A DNA stretch of 64,000 nucleotides from Lachnospiraceae bacterium (GCA_910575075.1 CAJTCY010000010.1:62001-126000), one strand, 5' to 3'. Counted from the stretch's first letter, positions 17,088 through 26,988 are shown. Program-made: numbers and translations. Notes: a model not told the origin generated them from the sequence alone.

Positions 17088-18056
17088 ATGAAATTTGCAA
17101 TTTTAGCGCCAGGAAATATTGCCCGCTCTATGGCGGAGGCAGTATCGGGGATTGAGAAGATAGAACGTTATGCAGTCGCCTCCAGAGATTATGGACGGGC
17201 AGATAATTTTGCCAGACAGTGGGGATTTGAGAAGGCTTATGGTTCCTATCAGGAAATGGCGGAAGATCCGCAGGTAGAGCTGGTCTACGTAGCGTCACCT
17301 CATTCCCACCACTATGAACATGCGAAAATGTGTCTGATGCATGGCAAGCATGTGCTGGTGGAAAAGGCCTTTACTGTAAATGCCAGGCAGGCTGAGGAGC
17401 TGGTACAGTTGTCCAGGGAAAAGGGCTTGCTGCTTGCCGAGGCAATCTGGACACGCTATATGCCCAGCCGGAAGATGATTGATGAAATTCTGGAAAGCGG
17501 TGTCCTGGGAACGGTTACTTCTCTTACGGCCAATCTGGGCTATGTCCTGCCTCATGTGGACCGCATGCAGAATCCGCTTCTTGCGGGAGGCGCGCTTCTG
17601 GATCTGGGGGTTTATCCAATTAATTTTGCGTTGATGGCGTTCCATGGAGAGATAAAAGAAGTAAATGCAACAGCAATTATGTCTCCGAGAGGAATAGACT
17701 GGATGAACAGTATTACCCTGTCTTTTGAAGATGGGAAGATGGCGGTGCTCCACAGTGATATGCTGGCGCAGACAGACCGCCAGGGTGTGATCAGCGGGGA
17801 TAAGGGCTACCTGGAAGTTCAGAACATCAATAATTGCGAGGAAATCAGAGTGTTTGACCTGGAACGGAAAATGACGGCGCGCTATCAGGTTCCGGAGCAG
17901 ATTAATGGTTATGAGTACCAGGTATCATCTTGTATAAAAGCGATTGAGGAAGGAAGAGTAGAATGCCCGGAAATGCCTCACAGTGAAACCTTGCGGGTGA
18001 TGAAGCTTTTGGACCAGATCCGGAACCAATGGGGTATGGTATTTCCCTGTGAATAA
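17088..18056 (+). CDS. Gfo/Idh/MocA-family NAD(P)-dependent oxidoreductase
   Basis: This 322-residue dehydrogenase has an N-terminal Rossmann fold (MKFAILAPGNIARSMAEAV), the family motif VEKAFTVNARQAEEL in place of the usual EKP, and a C-terminal beta-sheet domain with GALLDLGVYPINFAL. Such enzymes act on sugars, inositols or dihydrodiols; the DLGVYP form is close to the trans-1,2-dihydrodiol/glucose-fructose type. The substrate is unknown. ATG at 17088 follows GAAGGAG. Only 11 bases separate it from jetD, so jetD is probably read from the same transcript. Confidence 0.88.
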   Translation: MKFAILAPGNIARSMAEAVSGIEKIERYAVASRDYGRADNFARQWGFEKAYGSYQEMAEDPQVELVYVASPHSHHYEHAKMCLMHGKHVLVEKAFTVNARQAEELVQLSREKGLLLAEAIWTRYMPSRKMIDEILESGVLGTVTSLTANLGYVLPHVDRMQNPLLAGGALLDLGVYPINFALMAFHGEIKEVNATAIMSPRGIDWMNSITLSFEDGKMAVLHSDMLAQTDRQGVISGDKGYLEVQNINNCEEIRVFDLERKMTARYQVPEQINGYEYQVSSCIKAIEEGRVECPEMPHSETLRVMKLLDQIRNQWGMVFPCE

Positions 18057-18067
18057 GGAGACAGAAT

Positions 18068-19054
18068 ATGAAACGGATTTCCCTGGAAGAACTGCTAAGC
18101 CATTGCTCCCAAGAGGCATACAGCGGGCAGTATGCATATATTATGACATTGATTGCCGAAGGAAAAATAAAGCCGGTAAAGAGCGCCGGAACCAATGGCA
18201 GGAAACCGGCGTTATGCCTGTCCTATTGGCTGCCGGAGGAAACAGATGCATCCAGGGAAGAATTGGAAGAAGAATTAAAATATAAGCTTGTGCCGTTGCT
18301 GTCTGTCGATTATTATCTGTCTCATTTAAAGGAATATAAGAAGGACAGACCATGGGTGCTGCAGTTAAATGAGTATTTGTTGTCCAGCCGGAATTACTTA
18401 AAACAGCCGGAGTCTGTCAATGAGCGCAGTTTTGAAATCTGGAACCGGGAGAAATTTCTCACGAGGGAACAGGGGACAAAAATTCTCAAACGATGCGGGT
18501 TGGACAGGGATTTTCTCAACATGTACGAGACGGCGGAGCCTATTGCTTATTATTGCCATAGCAGGCAGGTTCCGCAGAATATGCTGATATTAGAGAATAA
18601 AGATACTTTTTTTAGCATGCGTAGGTTTCTGCTGAATGGGAATAAAAAAATCTTTGGCATAGAAATCGGCACGTTGATTTATGGCGGAGGGAAACGGATT
18701 GTGAAATCTTTCCGTGATTTTGATCTTTCTGTAGAACCTTATATGAAAGCGCAAAATAACAGAATTTATTATTTTGGAGATCTGGATTATGAGGGGATTG
18801 GGATTTATGAGAGCCTGGCACAGCAGTGCGGGGATAACAGAAGGCCGGTTCCCTTAACAGCGGCATATGAGAAAATGATGGAAAAGGCAAGAAAGGTTGC
18901 AAAACTGCCAGAGACCAAAGAACACCAGAACCGAAATCTGGCAGATGTATTTTTTTCGTATTTTTCCGATACGGCAGTGAAAGAGATGCAGGAAATTCTT
19001 GAGAAAAATCAGTATGTACCACAGGAAATATTAAGCTTCCGGGATTTTGCATAA
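18068..19054 (+). CDS. jetD: Wadjet JetD-like Toprim nuclease (DUF2220)
   Basis: JetD is the nuclease of the Wadjet defence complex, which recognises and cuts closed circular plasmid DNA after loop extrusion by JetABC. In this 328-residue protein the C-terminal Toprim-like domain shows the conserved acids in LILENKDTFFSM (near residue 176) and YFGDLDYEGIGIYESL (near residue 238). The N-terminal part is helical and is likely the DNA- or partner-binding arm. It is shorter than many JetD proteins. It follows the oxidoreductase gene by 11 bases with an AAGGAGA site. Its partners jetABC lie 9.5 kb downstream, beyond two unrelated genes, an unusual split. Confidence 0.85.
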   Translation: MKRISLEELLSHCSQEAYSGQYAYIMTLIAEGKIKPVKSAGTNGRKPALCLSYWLPEETDASREELEEELKYKLVPLLSVDYYLSHLKEYKKDRPWVLQLNEYLLSSRNYLKQPESVNERSFEIWNREKFLTREQGTKILKRCGLDRDFLNMYETAEPIAYYCHSRQVPQNMLILENKDTFFSMRRFLLNGNKKIFGIEIGTLIYGGGKRIVKSFRDFDLSVEPYMKAQNNRIYYFGDLDYEGIGIYESLAQQCGDNRRPVPLTAAYEKMMEKARKVAKLPETKEHQNRNLADVFFSYFSDTAVKEMQEILEKNQYVPQEILSFRDFA

Positions 19055-19261
19055 GTTTCTGTGAATATAGTGAATTTTGCAAGTGTAAGCGTCTGGTAGA
19101 AACAATTATTGATTATGTAATTCAAAAGTGTAAATTTTTCTATATATTCTTCTTATCTGGTTTGAATTATTTTTCTAAGTTTTGATAATTTCAGATTCTC
19201 TGGCAACGGTGTATAGTAAAAATATCTAAAAAACAGTGGCGTTATTGGTTAAAAAATGCCA

Positions 19262-19290
19262 TTGACTTTAGTAAAATAATAATATAATAT
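19262..19290 (+). promoter_or_regulatory. Promoter upstream of the purine riboswitch
   Basis: The -35 sequence TTGACT is at 19262-19267. Overlapping -10 candidates are TATAAT at 19283-19288 (15-base spacing) and TAATAT at 19285-19290 (17-base spacing). Transcription would start near 19297, just before the aptamer. The 200 bases before it (19055-19261), after jetD, are AT-rich with no gene and no strong hairpin. Confidence 0.65.
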
Positions 19291-19315
19291 ACATACATAA
19301 TAAATTTACAAACAA

Positions 19316-19389
19316 AACGAAATTTTATGTATGCTCATAATTGGATGAGCGTTTCTACCAACCACCGTAATGGTTGACCATGAATTTCA
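19316..19389 (+). ncRNA. Purine riboswitch aptamer (guanine-type by its key base)
   Basis: All parts of the purine aptamer can be placed. P1 is formed by AATTTTATG with CATGAATTT. P2 is GCTCAT-AATTGG-ATGAGC, whose loop matches the UnUGG-like L2. J2/3 is GTTTCTACC. P3 is AACCA-CCGTAA-TGGTT, with the invariant L3 loop CCGUAA. J3/1 is GACCATG. The base that pairs with ligand is C, which in known members selects guanine or hypoxanthine over adenine. It lies 300 bases upstream of the 2433-residue secreted protein. Its 3' half is shared with the following terminator hairpin. Confidence 0.85.
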
Positions 19390-19435
19390 GAAGAAATGGT
19401 TCTGAATTTTTATGGTAGGCCATTACGGTATTTTT
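19364..19435 (+). terminator. Riboswitch-controlled terminator hairpin
   Basis: Bases 19364-19390 (from ACCGTAATGG to TTTCAG) pair with 19402-19429 (from CTGAAT to CATTACGGT) in an almost perfect 27-bp stem, followed by TTTTT at 19431-19435. The 5' arm is the P3 loop, the 3' strand of P3, J3/1 and the 3' strand of P1. Aptamer and terminator therefore cannot coexist. Ligand-stabilised aptamer should block the terminator, which is an ON-switch layout like that of the adenine pbuE switch. Confidence 0.85.
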
Positions 19436-19456
19436 GTGCCATGAATAAGTTAACGG

Positions 19457-19518
19457 TTTAAAGTGTTAAAGTACAAGGATATAATTTTTTTATTTTGAAG
19501 AAAGCGCTTGGCGCTTTC
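19457..19518 (+). promoter_or_regulatory. Possible second promoter and hairpin in the leader of the giant gene
   Basis: TATAAT at 19480-19485 has only a poor -35 (TTTAAA at 19457-19462). Downstream, GAAAGCGC-TTG-GCGCTTTC (19500-19518) is a perfect hairpin without a T-tract. If the promoter is real, the giant gene can be transcribed independently of the riboswitch. The rest of the leader to 19686 is free of genes, ending with an AAAGGAGGAG ribosome site. Confidence 0.35.
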
Positions 19519-19686
19519 TGCTTGGCATATTTTGAATAAATTGCTCTGGGAGAAAGATTAAAGATTTCCTAATAGAGAAAGGAGGAAGGAGCTTTTCAAA
19601 GCAGGGTGGTTTAGATACCAGAATCCACAGCATGCTTGGGCAGGGGATTCTAATTACAAAATTTTTATATCAAAGGAGGAGAAGCT

Positions 19687-22600
19687 ATGAGGCAAAAAAG
19701 CAAAAAAAGAGTGTATGCATTTTTATTGGCAATGGTTCTTGCAGTCACTACATTTTTGGGTGACGCATCGGCAATTACACCGGCCTACGCCGAGGGGGAA
19801 AATGCGCAGGCCATGGATGAAAAATTTATGCCGGATACGCTCAGCAGAGAGGGGGAGCCAGCAGCACAGGAGATGGTGATTGCCGAGTGGAAAAACATTG
19901 GAACAGGTTCCACGCTTCCAGCCACGGCGGAAAAGGATGGTGTGGCTGTGGGAACGATGGATCTTACAAGTAATCTGGTGGCTACGGCGGCCAGCGCTAG
20001 TAATGGTTTCAGTGCAAATACCTGGACTGGTTCCATTACGGGAGCCGAAGGGGTCAATGCCAGAGGCGCCTGGATGTTTACCATCAACGCGGCAGGCTAT
20101 TCAGGACTTAAATTTTCCGCCAGCCAGAGATCGTCTAATACAGGACCAAAGAATTTTAAGCTTCAGTATTCGCTGGAGGGCAGTGATGATATTATAGACA
20201 TCCCAGGTTCAGAATTGGCACTGACCTCAACTTCATCCAAAGTAAGTTATGATGGTTTTTTGCTGCCTGCAGAATTGTATGGACAGAAATTTACGCTTTA
20301 TGTCCGTAATTATGATGATACGCCTTTAGGGTCTTCTTCAACGTTTGGGTCTGGAGGAACAAGCAGCATTAAGGATATTTCTTTTACAGGCATTATGTCA
20401 GGATCTCAAATTGTGACACCGGAAGAAGGAATGGAAATTCAGACGATTGCAAATGTGAAAACCAGCGCAGATGCAACAAAGAAGTCCATGATAAAGGGAC
20501 GGCTGATTCTGAAAGATGGCAACAATTATTATTTACAGGACAACACAGGAGGGCTTGTGGTTTCTTTCCAGAATGCGTTGGCAAATCCCAATCCGGCAAT
20601 AGGAGATCTTCTGCAGGTTACTGGTACATATGCCAAAGAAAATGGTCTGCATAAGCTCAAAGAAGCAGTGCTGAATGGACTGGATCAGAGTGAAGAAGCG
20701 CTTCCGTCTGCCACAAAGACAATTGCGGATATCTTAGGAGACAGTAGTGACGCACTGCAGTCCACACGGGTGCGCATTGAAAGCGTGACGCTGGGAGCAG
20801 CGGATGAAGCTGGATATACTACGCTGACACAGGGGAATGCTTCTGTCAAAGTATACAGGATGCCGTCTCTAAATGGCATAGTAGAAAATGATATTGTTAC
20901 CGTAAATGCAGTGGTATCAAAAAATGAAAATGAAATTCAGCTTCGCGTGGCAGGCGCCGAGGATGTGACGCTGGTAAAACACGTAGAGACCTGTGAATCA
21001 GTTACTGCCTCTGTAAAACCAGGGTTTGTAGAGCCTGGAACGGAGGTAGAATTATCCTGCGCTACCGAGGGTGCACAGATCCATTACAGTACAGATGGTA
21101 AGAATTATCAAGTGTACAGCAATGCAATTGTGATTACAGCAGATACTACAATTTATGCATATGCCACGAAAGATGGATATGCCGACGGCAGTGTGATTAC
21201 CTTTAGTTATGCTGTGGAAGCTGAATTTACGCAGCCTGAATGGGATGATTCCATCAGTGTCAAGATCGCACAGTGGGCTGGGAATGCCAACTATGAGCAG
21301 GCACAGATAGGAACAGGCAGCATACCAGGAGATTTATTTGCTACCAACGATATGCTGGATGCTGATGCGCTGTATTCAGCAACCGTAAACGGAAAGGCGA
21401 TTCAGCCATATATGAAGGCTACCAGCAGTAATACAGGCTCGACCTCTTACTATATGGGTGGAGAGAAGCTGGGCAGCGGCACAGATGATTATATTCAGTT
21501 TACTTTAAGTTCAGCAGGCTATACCAATATGAAACTTTCGTTCCGTATGCGCGCAACCAATGCAGCTCCAGGTTCTTTCCAGCTTCAGTATTCTGCAGAT
21601 GGACAGAATTTTAGGAATTTTGCTGCCGGTACATATGAGTATAAATATACGTCATACGGAAGCGGCGGCACCAGTTTTGATGTGGAAGGTTCTGGAGAGA
21701 TTGAAGACGGTGTGGCAAGAACAAGCCTTGCACCTGGCAATTATGTGACATTTGGCTTTGATGTGCCAGCCCGGGCATCAAATGCTGAACGTTTGTATAT
21801 CAGAATGATACCAGGGACTGAGAAAGCAAGCGGAACAGGTGCGATTACAGGAGGAACTACCCGTGTAGACAGCGTGGTGCTTGCGGGTAATCCTATCATC
21901 AGCGAATCCGTCTGCAGACCTGTGAAGGCAGAGCCAGCGGAAGGTGAAGTTCCTATTAATACACCTTTGACGTTAACTACAGAAACAGAAGGGGCAGAAA
22001 TCTATTACTCCCTGAATAATAAAGCGTTCGAAAAATATGATCCAGAGAACAAACCAATACTCACAGAGTTCCCGGTGAACGTTCAAAGCTATGCCAGAAA
22101 AGCAGGTATGGCAGACAGTGTGAAGCTGTTGTATCAGTTTACACAGGCACAGGTATCTACTGTTCGCGCAACACCGAATGGAGGCGCAGTTGCAGCCGGT
22201 ACCATTGTAAAATTAAACTGCAATACGGAAGACGCAGTTGTCTATGCGGCAAAGCAGAATGCGGATGAGACCTGGGGAGAGTGGACGGCAGTGTCTGACA
22301 ATCAGCTGACACTTTCTGAGCTTCCGGCAGTTTATAAAGTGAAAGCGAAGAAAGACGGATATTTGGACAGCAGTGAACTTACAATTTCTTATACTTTGCG
22401 GGAAAATGAGAAATATAATATTTATTTCGGCCAGATGCATTCTCATACCAGCTACTCAGATGGGGCCGGAACTGCTGCTGAGGCTTATCAGCATGGAAAG
22501 AATGTGGAAAATCTGGATTTCCTGTCTGTGACAGACCATTCTAATTCTTTTGACAATGCGGAATCGGCCTCCATCTTGGACGGTTCGGTAAGTGAAGAGT

Positions 22601-25600
22601 GGAAAGAAGGGCATCAGCTGGAAGAGACGTATACATCAGAAGATTTTGTAGGTATTTTTGGCTATGAGATGACCTGGTCCAATGGACTTGGGCATATGAA
22701 TACCTTTAATTCGAATGGATTCCAGAGCAGAACCCAGACAGAATTTGCAACTTACAGCACAGCGCTGCAGAATTACTATGCTGCTCTTAAATCTGTGCCT
22801 GGTTCCATTTCACAGTTTAATCATCCAGGAACTACGTTTGGTGATTTCAGTGATTTTGCGCATTATGATGAGACAATTGACAATCTGATTACATTGATTG
22901 AGGTTGGTAACGGCGAGGGAGCGATCGGCAGCAGCGGTTATTTCCCATCTTATGAATATTACCAAAGGGCGTTGGATAAAGGGTGGCATGTAGCTCCTAC
23001 CAACAATCAGGACAATCATAAGGGACGCTGGGGAGACGCCAATACGGCACGTTCAGTTGTAATGGCAGACAGCCTTACAAGAGAAAATATCTATGATGCA
23101 ATGCGTAACAACCGTGTATACGCGACAGAGGATAATGATCTGAGCATTTATTATACTCTGGACGGTTATGAGATGGGTACTGTCCTTGGAGATGGTGATA
23201 CTGGTGAGACAGTACATTTGAAAGCAGAATTGAGCGATCCTACGGATACTGGGCTGGGAACGGTTTCTGTGATTACGAACGGTGGCCTGGTGCTTGATAA
23301 GAAGACCGTTACAGGAAATGAGGCAACAGTAGAATTTGATATTGACAATAAGTATTCTTATTATTATCTTAAAGTTGTGGAGGCGGACGGTGATATTGCT
23401 GTGACAGCTCCGGTGTGGGTTGGCAGCGTAGAAGAGGCAGGTATTAACGGGCTTACCTCTGGTACGAAAATCCCCCTGAAAGGAAAACCGCTGGATATTA
23501 ACCTTGAGCTTTACAACAATGAGAAATCAGATATGGATATTAACTCTATTGAATTTAAGGTTGGAGATGAAGTTATCCATACCGTTGCATTAGAAGAGGG
23601 AGAAAAGATTGCCTCTGGAAGCACTAAAACATACAGCTTTGATTACACCCATGATAAGGCGGGAGGCGTACAGGTGACGGCAGAGGTACATGCGGCGCTC
23701 AAAGGGGTTGATAAAGTTTACAGCTCTACACTCAGCTTGTTCTATATGCTTCCGGAACTGGTGACAAAAGTCATAATTGACGGAACACATGCCAACGATT
23801 ATGTAACTGGCAATTATGCTGGCAGTATGAGTAATTTTACAAAGATTGCAGAGTCCTTAAATAAAAATAATAATATGGAAGTGCAGATCGAGGAGAATCA
23901 GATTACAAGCGAGATGCTTAAGGACTGTGCGCTGCTGATCATTTCTGCACCGGCCAAAAAAGCGGGCAGTACGTATGAGATCAGCCATTTTGATGATGCG
24001 TTTGTGCAGATGGTAAAGGAATATACAGACAAAGGCGGGGCGCTGATCGTCTGCGGGGCTGCAGATTTCCAGGATACGGCAGATGTACAGACAGCCAAGG
24101 AGATGAATAAGCTTCTTGCGGCAGTTGGGGCAACAACGCGCATGAACAGCGACCAGGCATATGATGAGACAAACAATGGAGGTCAGGCATACCGGCTGAA
24201 TTTAAAGAATTTCAATGCAGATTCCAGGTACCTGAAAGGTGCGGCAGCCGATTCGGTTGATGAAGAAGGCAATAAGATTGAAGGGCAGGTCTACAGTGCG
24301 TATAACGGATGCACGGTAGCATTGGATGAAGAAGCTGTGTCAGCAGGAAAGGCTGAAGCGCTGGTAAGCGGTTTTGAAACTACCAGATCTATTGACTGCA
24401 AGGATGAGAACGGAGTGTCTGTGCCGGATAATCCTACCCTTGTAGAACCGGGCAAAGTGGTTTCTTTAGCCCATGAGACTTTAACCAGCGGAGCCGATAT
24501 ATTTGTTGCGGGAACGGTATTTATGTCTGATTTTGAGGTGAAGGCGGAAGAGGATACCGTGAAACCATTCCTTAATAAGACTATTTTAGAGAATATTTTA
24601 AAGGACGTTCAGGTGGCTCTGCCTGTAACAGAGATTGCACAGATGCGTCAGGGTGAGATGGGTGAAATGTTTACTATCGAAGGTTATGTGACGGCAGGAA
24701 CTGCTGTCAAGGGCAATATTTTCTTTGACACGATCTATTTACAGGATGATACGGCAGGAGTTACGGTGTTCCCATATGCACAGGAAGGTTTGGAGGTTGG
24801 CACGAAGATTCAGGCAACCGGATATGTGGACGCATATCAGGGTGACAAAGAACTGCAGCTGATGTACACCAAGATCTTAGACGCTGAACCGCATGTATAC
24901 GAGCCGCAGAAGATGAGTGCAAAGGATGCCATGGATTATGAAAAATCCGGCGGTAAACTGGTGAAGGTAGAAGGCAAAGTAACAGATGTGCTGTATGACG
25001 CGTCTGGTGAGGGTGTGTCCCAGTTGTGGCTGGATGATGGCAGCGGTGAGATAGCAAATGTATTTATTGACGGTTATATCTTGTCGGCCGAGACACAGAA
25101 AAATGAACTTGCCTCCATCGTGGAAATGGGCGCCACCGTATCAGCGGTTGGAATCGTCTATGCACATCCAGAAGGAGAGTCTGATGTACCGATCACATGT
25201 CTGAGAGTTCGGAACTGTGATGAAATCGTGCAGACAGTTCCGCCGGTGGAGGCAACGGGAATCAGCCTTGACAAGACGACTGGCAGTATCCGGGTTGGCG
25301 AAACATTGAGACTGACAGCGACAGTGGAACCAGCAGAGGCAGCAGATACAGTGATTTGGAAGAGTTCAGACAGTACAATTGCCACAGTAAAACATGGTGT
25401 GGTAACAGGTGTAAGCGCTGGAACAGCAGTGATTACGGCAGAAGCGGGAAGCAAAAAAGCGACATGTACAGTAACAGTGACCGCTTCTGATACTCCGCCG
25501 ACAGGTGTGACGGGGATTACCCTTGACAGGGTGTCTGCCAGTGTTCAGGTTGGCAATACTCTGACATTGACTGCTACCATAGAACCAGCGGGCACAGAAG

Positions 25601-26988
25601 AGACAGTGATTTGGAAGAGTTCAGACGATACAATTGCCACAGTAGAGGACGGCGTAGTGACAGGAGTGAAGGCCGGAAAGGCGACCATCACGGCAGAAGC
25701 GGGAAGTAAGAAAGCGACATGTACAGTAACCGTGACGGAAGAACCACCTGTGGAAGTAACCGGAATTACCCTTGACAAGGTATCTGCCAGTGTGCAGGTC
25801 GGCGAGACATTGACATTGACCGCCACCATAGAACCAGCGGATGCGACAGACGCAGTGCTCTGGGAAAGCTCAGACGATACAATTGCCACAGTAGAGGACG
25901 GCGTAGTGACAGGAGTGAAGGCCGGAAAGGCGACCATCACGGCAGAAGCGGGAAGTAAGAAAGCGACATGTATGGTAACCGTGACGGAAGAACCACCTGT
26001 GGAAGTAACCGGAATTACACTTGACAGGACAACTGGCAGTATTTCGGTTGGCGAGACATTGACATTGACCGCCACCATAGAACCAGCGAATGCGACAGAC
26101 GCAGTGCTCTGGGAGAGCTCAGACGATACAATTGCCACAGTAGAGGACGGCGTAGTGACAGGAGTGAAGGCTGGAACGGCGATCATTACGGCAGAAGCGG
26201 GAAGCAAGAAAGCGACATGTACGGTAACCGTAACGGCGGCTGCAGTTGTTCCTCCGGCAGGGGTAACCGGAATCACACTTGATAAGACCAGTGCCACTTT
26301 GGCAAGGGGTAAGACGCTGATGCTGACAGCCACCGTGACCCCGGCGAATGCTGTAAATAAGACCGTATCCTGGAGTTCTTCCAATCCGCAAATTGCCACC
26401 GTGACTAATGCAGGTGCTGTGAAAGGCATCAAAGCCGGAACAGCGGTGATCACTGCTGAGGCGGGAGGCAAGAAAGCGGTATGTACAGTTAAAGTAGGGT
26501 CTGTCACATTAAATTATAAGTCTCTGACCATGAAGAAAGGCACCAAAACGACAGGCCTGACCGCAAAATATGCAAATGACGCTTATAAGAGCTGGAAATC
26601 CTCCAACAGTAAGGTTGTAAAGGTGACAGTCAAGAAGGGCAAGGTAACGCTGAAAGCGGTTAAGAAAGGTTCAGCAACGATTACGGTAACAAGCAAGTCA
26701 GGCGCCACAGCAACTTGCAAAGTAAAAGTGCAGACTAAGGATGTCAAAACCAAGAAGATGGCTTTAAATAAGAAAAAGGCAACGCTCAAGGTGAAGAAGA
26801 GCCTTCAGCTTAAACTGACCAGAACACCGATCACTGCAAGCGATAAGGTTACTTGGCGCACATCCAATAAAAATGTGGCGTCTGTGAGCAAGAACGGAAA
26901 AGTAACTGCCAAAAAACCAGGAAAAGCAACCATTACTGTAAAGGCGAATGGCAAGAAAGCTACCTGTAAGATTACAGTCAAGAAATAA
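19687..26988 (+). CDS. Giant secreted protein with PHP-type metallohydrolase domain and Ig-like repeats
   Basis: The protein has 2433 residues. A signal peptide (basic start, hydrophobic YAFLLAMVLAVTTFLG, cleavage after an AYA site near residue 36) sends it outside. OB-fold-like and lectin-like segments fill about residues 50-430, with chitobiase C-terminal-type repeats around 435-520 and 745-880. A CehA/McbA-type PHP domain covers about 908-1190: MHSHTSYSDG (histidines near 916 and 918), TDHSN (950-951), FNHPG (1046), NQDNHKG (1111). A ThuA/glutamine-amidotransferase-like segment follows (1365-1620), then another OB region (1650-1840), then seven Ig-like repeats to the end. There is no LPXTG; the lysine-rich C-terminal repeats may bind the wall. 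The metal-dependent hydrolase probably acts on phosphoesters; the purine riboswitch hints at nucleotides or nucleic acid. The gene interrupts the Wadjet locus. Confidence 0.8.
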   Translation: MRQKSKKRVYAFLLAMVLAVTTFLGDASAITPAYAEGENAQAMDEKFMPDTLSREGEPAAQEMVIAEWKNIGTGSTLPATAEKDGVAVGTMDLTSNLVATAASASNGFSANTWTGSITGAEGVNARGAWMFTINAAGYSGLKFSASQRSSNTGPKNFKLQYSLEGSDDIIDIPGSELALTSTSSKVSYDGFLLPAELYGQKFTLYVRNYDDTPLGSSSTFGSGGTSSIKDISFTGIMSGSQIVTPEEGMEIQTIANVKTSADATKKSMIKGRLILKDGNNYYLQDNTGGLVVSFQNALANPNPAIGDLLQVTGTYAKENGLHKLKEAVLNGLDQSEEALPSATKTIADILGDSSDALQSTRVRIESVTLGAADEAGYTTLTQGNASVKVYRMPSLNGIVENDIVTVNAVVSKNENEIQLRVAGAEDVTLVKHVETCESVTASVKPGFVEPGTEVELSCATEGAQIHYSTDGKNYQVYSNAIVITADTTIYAYATKDGYADGSVITFSYAVEAEFTQPEWDDSISVKIAQWAGNANYEQAQIGTGSIPGDLFATNDMLDADALYSATVNGKAIQPYMKATSSNTGSTSYYMGGEKLGSGTDDYIQFTLSSAGYTNMKLSFRMRATNAAPGSFQLQYSADGQNFRNFAAGTYEYKYTSYGSGGTSFDVEGSGEIEDGVARTSLAPGNYVTFGFDVPARASNAERLYIRMIPGTEKASGTGAITGGTTRVDSVVLAGNPIISESVCRPVKAEPAEGEVPINTPLTLTTETEGAEIYYSLNNKAFEKYDPENKPILTEFPVNVQSYARKAGMADSVKLLYQFTQAQVSTVRATPNGGAVAAGTIVKLNCNTEDAVVYAAKQNADETWGEWTAVSDNQLTLSELPAVYKVKAKKDGYLDSSELTISYTLRENEKYNIYFGQMHSHTSYSDGAGTAAEAYQHGKNVENLDFLSVTDHSNSFDNAESASILDGSVSEEWKEGHQLEETYTSEDFVGIFGYEMTWSNGLGHMNTFNSNGFQSRTQTEFATYSTALQNYYAALKSVPGSISQFNHPGTTFGDFSDFAHYDETIDNLITLIEVGNGEGAIGSSGYFPSYEYYQRALDKGWHVAPTNNQDNHKGRWGDANTARSVVMADSLTRENIYDAMRNNRVYATEDNDLSIYYTLDGYEMGTVLGDGDTGETVHLKAELSDPTDTGLGTVSVITNGGLVLDKKTVTGNEATVEFDIDNKYSYYYLKVVEADGDIAVTAPVWVGSVEEAGINGLTSGTKIPLKGKPLDINLELYNNEKSDMDINSIEFKVGDEVIHTVALEEGEKIASGSTKTYSFDYTHDKAGGVQVTAEVHAALKGVDKVYSSTLSLFYMLPELVTKVIIDGTHANDYVTGNYAGSMSNFTKIAESLNKNNNMEVQIEENQITSEMLKDCALLIISAPAKKAGSTYEISHFDDAFVQMVKEYTDKGGALIVCGAADFQDTADVQTAKEMNKLLAAVGATTRMNSDQAYDETNNGGQAYRLNLKNFNADSRYLKGAAADSVDEEGNKIEGQVYSAYNGCTVALDEEAVSAGKAEALVSGFETTRSIDCKDENGVSVPDNPTLVEPGKVVSLAHETLTSGADIFVAGTVFMSDFEVKAEEDTVKPFLNKTILENILKDVQVALPVTEIAQMRQGEMGEMFTIEGYVTAGTAVKGNIFFDTIYLQDDTAGVTVFPYAQEGLEVGTKIQATGYVDAYQGDKELQLMYTKILDAEPHVYEPQKMSAKDAMDYEKSGGKLVKVEGKVTDVLYDASGEGVSQLWLDDGSGEIANVFIDGYILSAETQKNELASIVEMGATVSAVGIVYAHPEGESDVPITCLRVRNCDEIVQTVPPVEATGISLDKTTGSIRVGETLRLTATVEPAEAADTVIWKSSDSTIATVKHGVVTGVSAGTAVITAEAGSKKATCTVTVTASDTPPTGVTGITLDRVSASVQVGNTLTLTATIEPAGTEETVIWKSSDDTIATVEDGVVTGVKAGKATITAEAGSKKATCTVTVTEEPPVEVTGITLDKVSASVQVGETLTLTATIEPADATDAVLWESSDDTIATVEDGVVTGVKAGKATITAEAGSKKATCMVTVTEEPPVEVTGITLDRTTGSISVGETLTLTATIEPANATDAVLWESSDDTIATVEDGVVTGVKAGTAIITAEAGSKKATCTVTVTAAAVVPPAGVTGITLDKTSATLARGKTLMLTATVTPANAVNKTVSWSSSNPQIATVTNAGAVKGIKAGTAVITAEAGGKKAVCTVKVGSVTLNYKSLTMKKGTKTTGLTAKYANDAYKSWKSSNSKVVKVTVKKGKVTLKAVKKGSATITVTSKSGATATCKVKVQTKDVKTKKMALNKKKATLKVKKSLQLKLTRTPITASDKVTWRTSNKNVASVSKNGKVTAKKPGKATITVKANGKKATCKITVKK
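25500..26235 (+). repeat. Tandem DNA repeats of 249 bp encoding Ig-like (BIG_2) domains
   Basis: Three nearly identical units of about 249 bp (83 codons) lie in tandem; for example GTGACGGAAGAACCACCTGT recurs at 25732 and 25981. More divergent units lie before (from 25250) and after. Each encodes the BIG_2 pattern with SVGETLTLTATIEPA and IATVEDGVVTGVKAG. The high DNA identity suggests recent duplication or homogenisation and makes the copy number liable to change between strains. Confidence 0.85.

Noticed and set aside
19500-19518. The GAAAGCGC hairpin as a catabolite-repression (cre) site
   Set aside because: It does not fit the cre consensus spacing and is better described as a simple perfect hairpin in the leader.
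25545-26507. A 320-codon open frame on the minus strand
   Set aside because: It lies wholly opposite the Ig-like repeats of the giant gene. Its repetitive Ala/Val/Pro composition mirrors the repeat codons, and it has no ribosome site.
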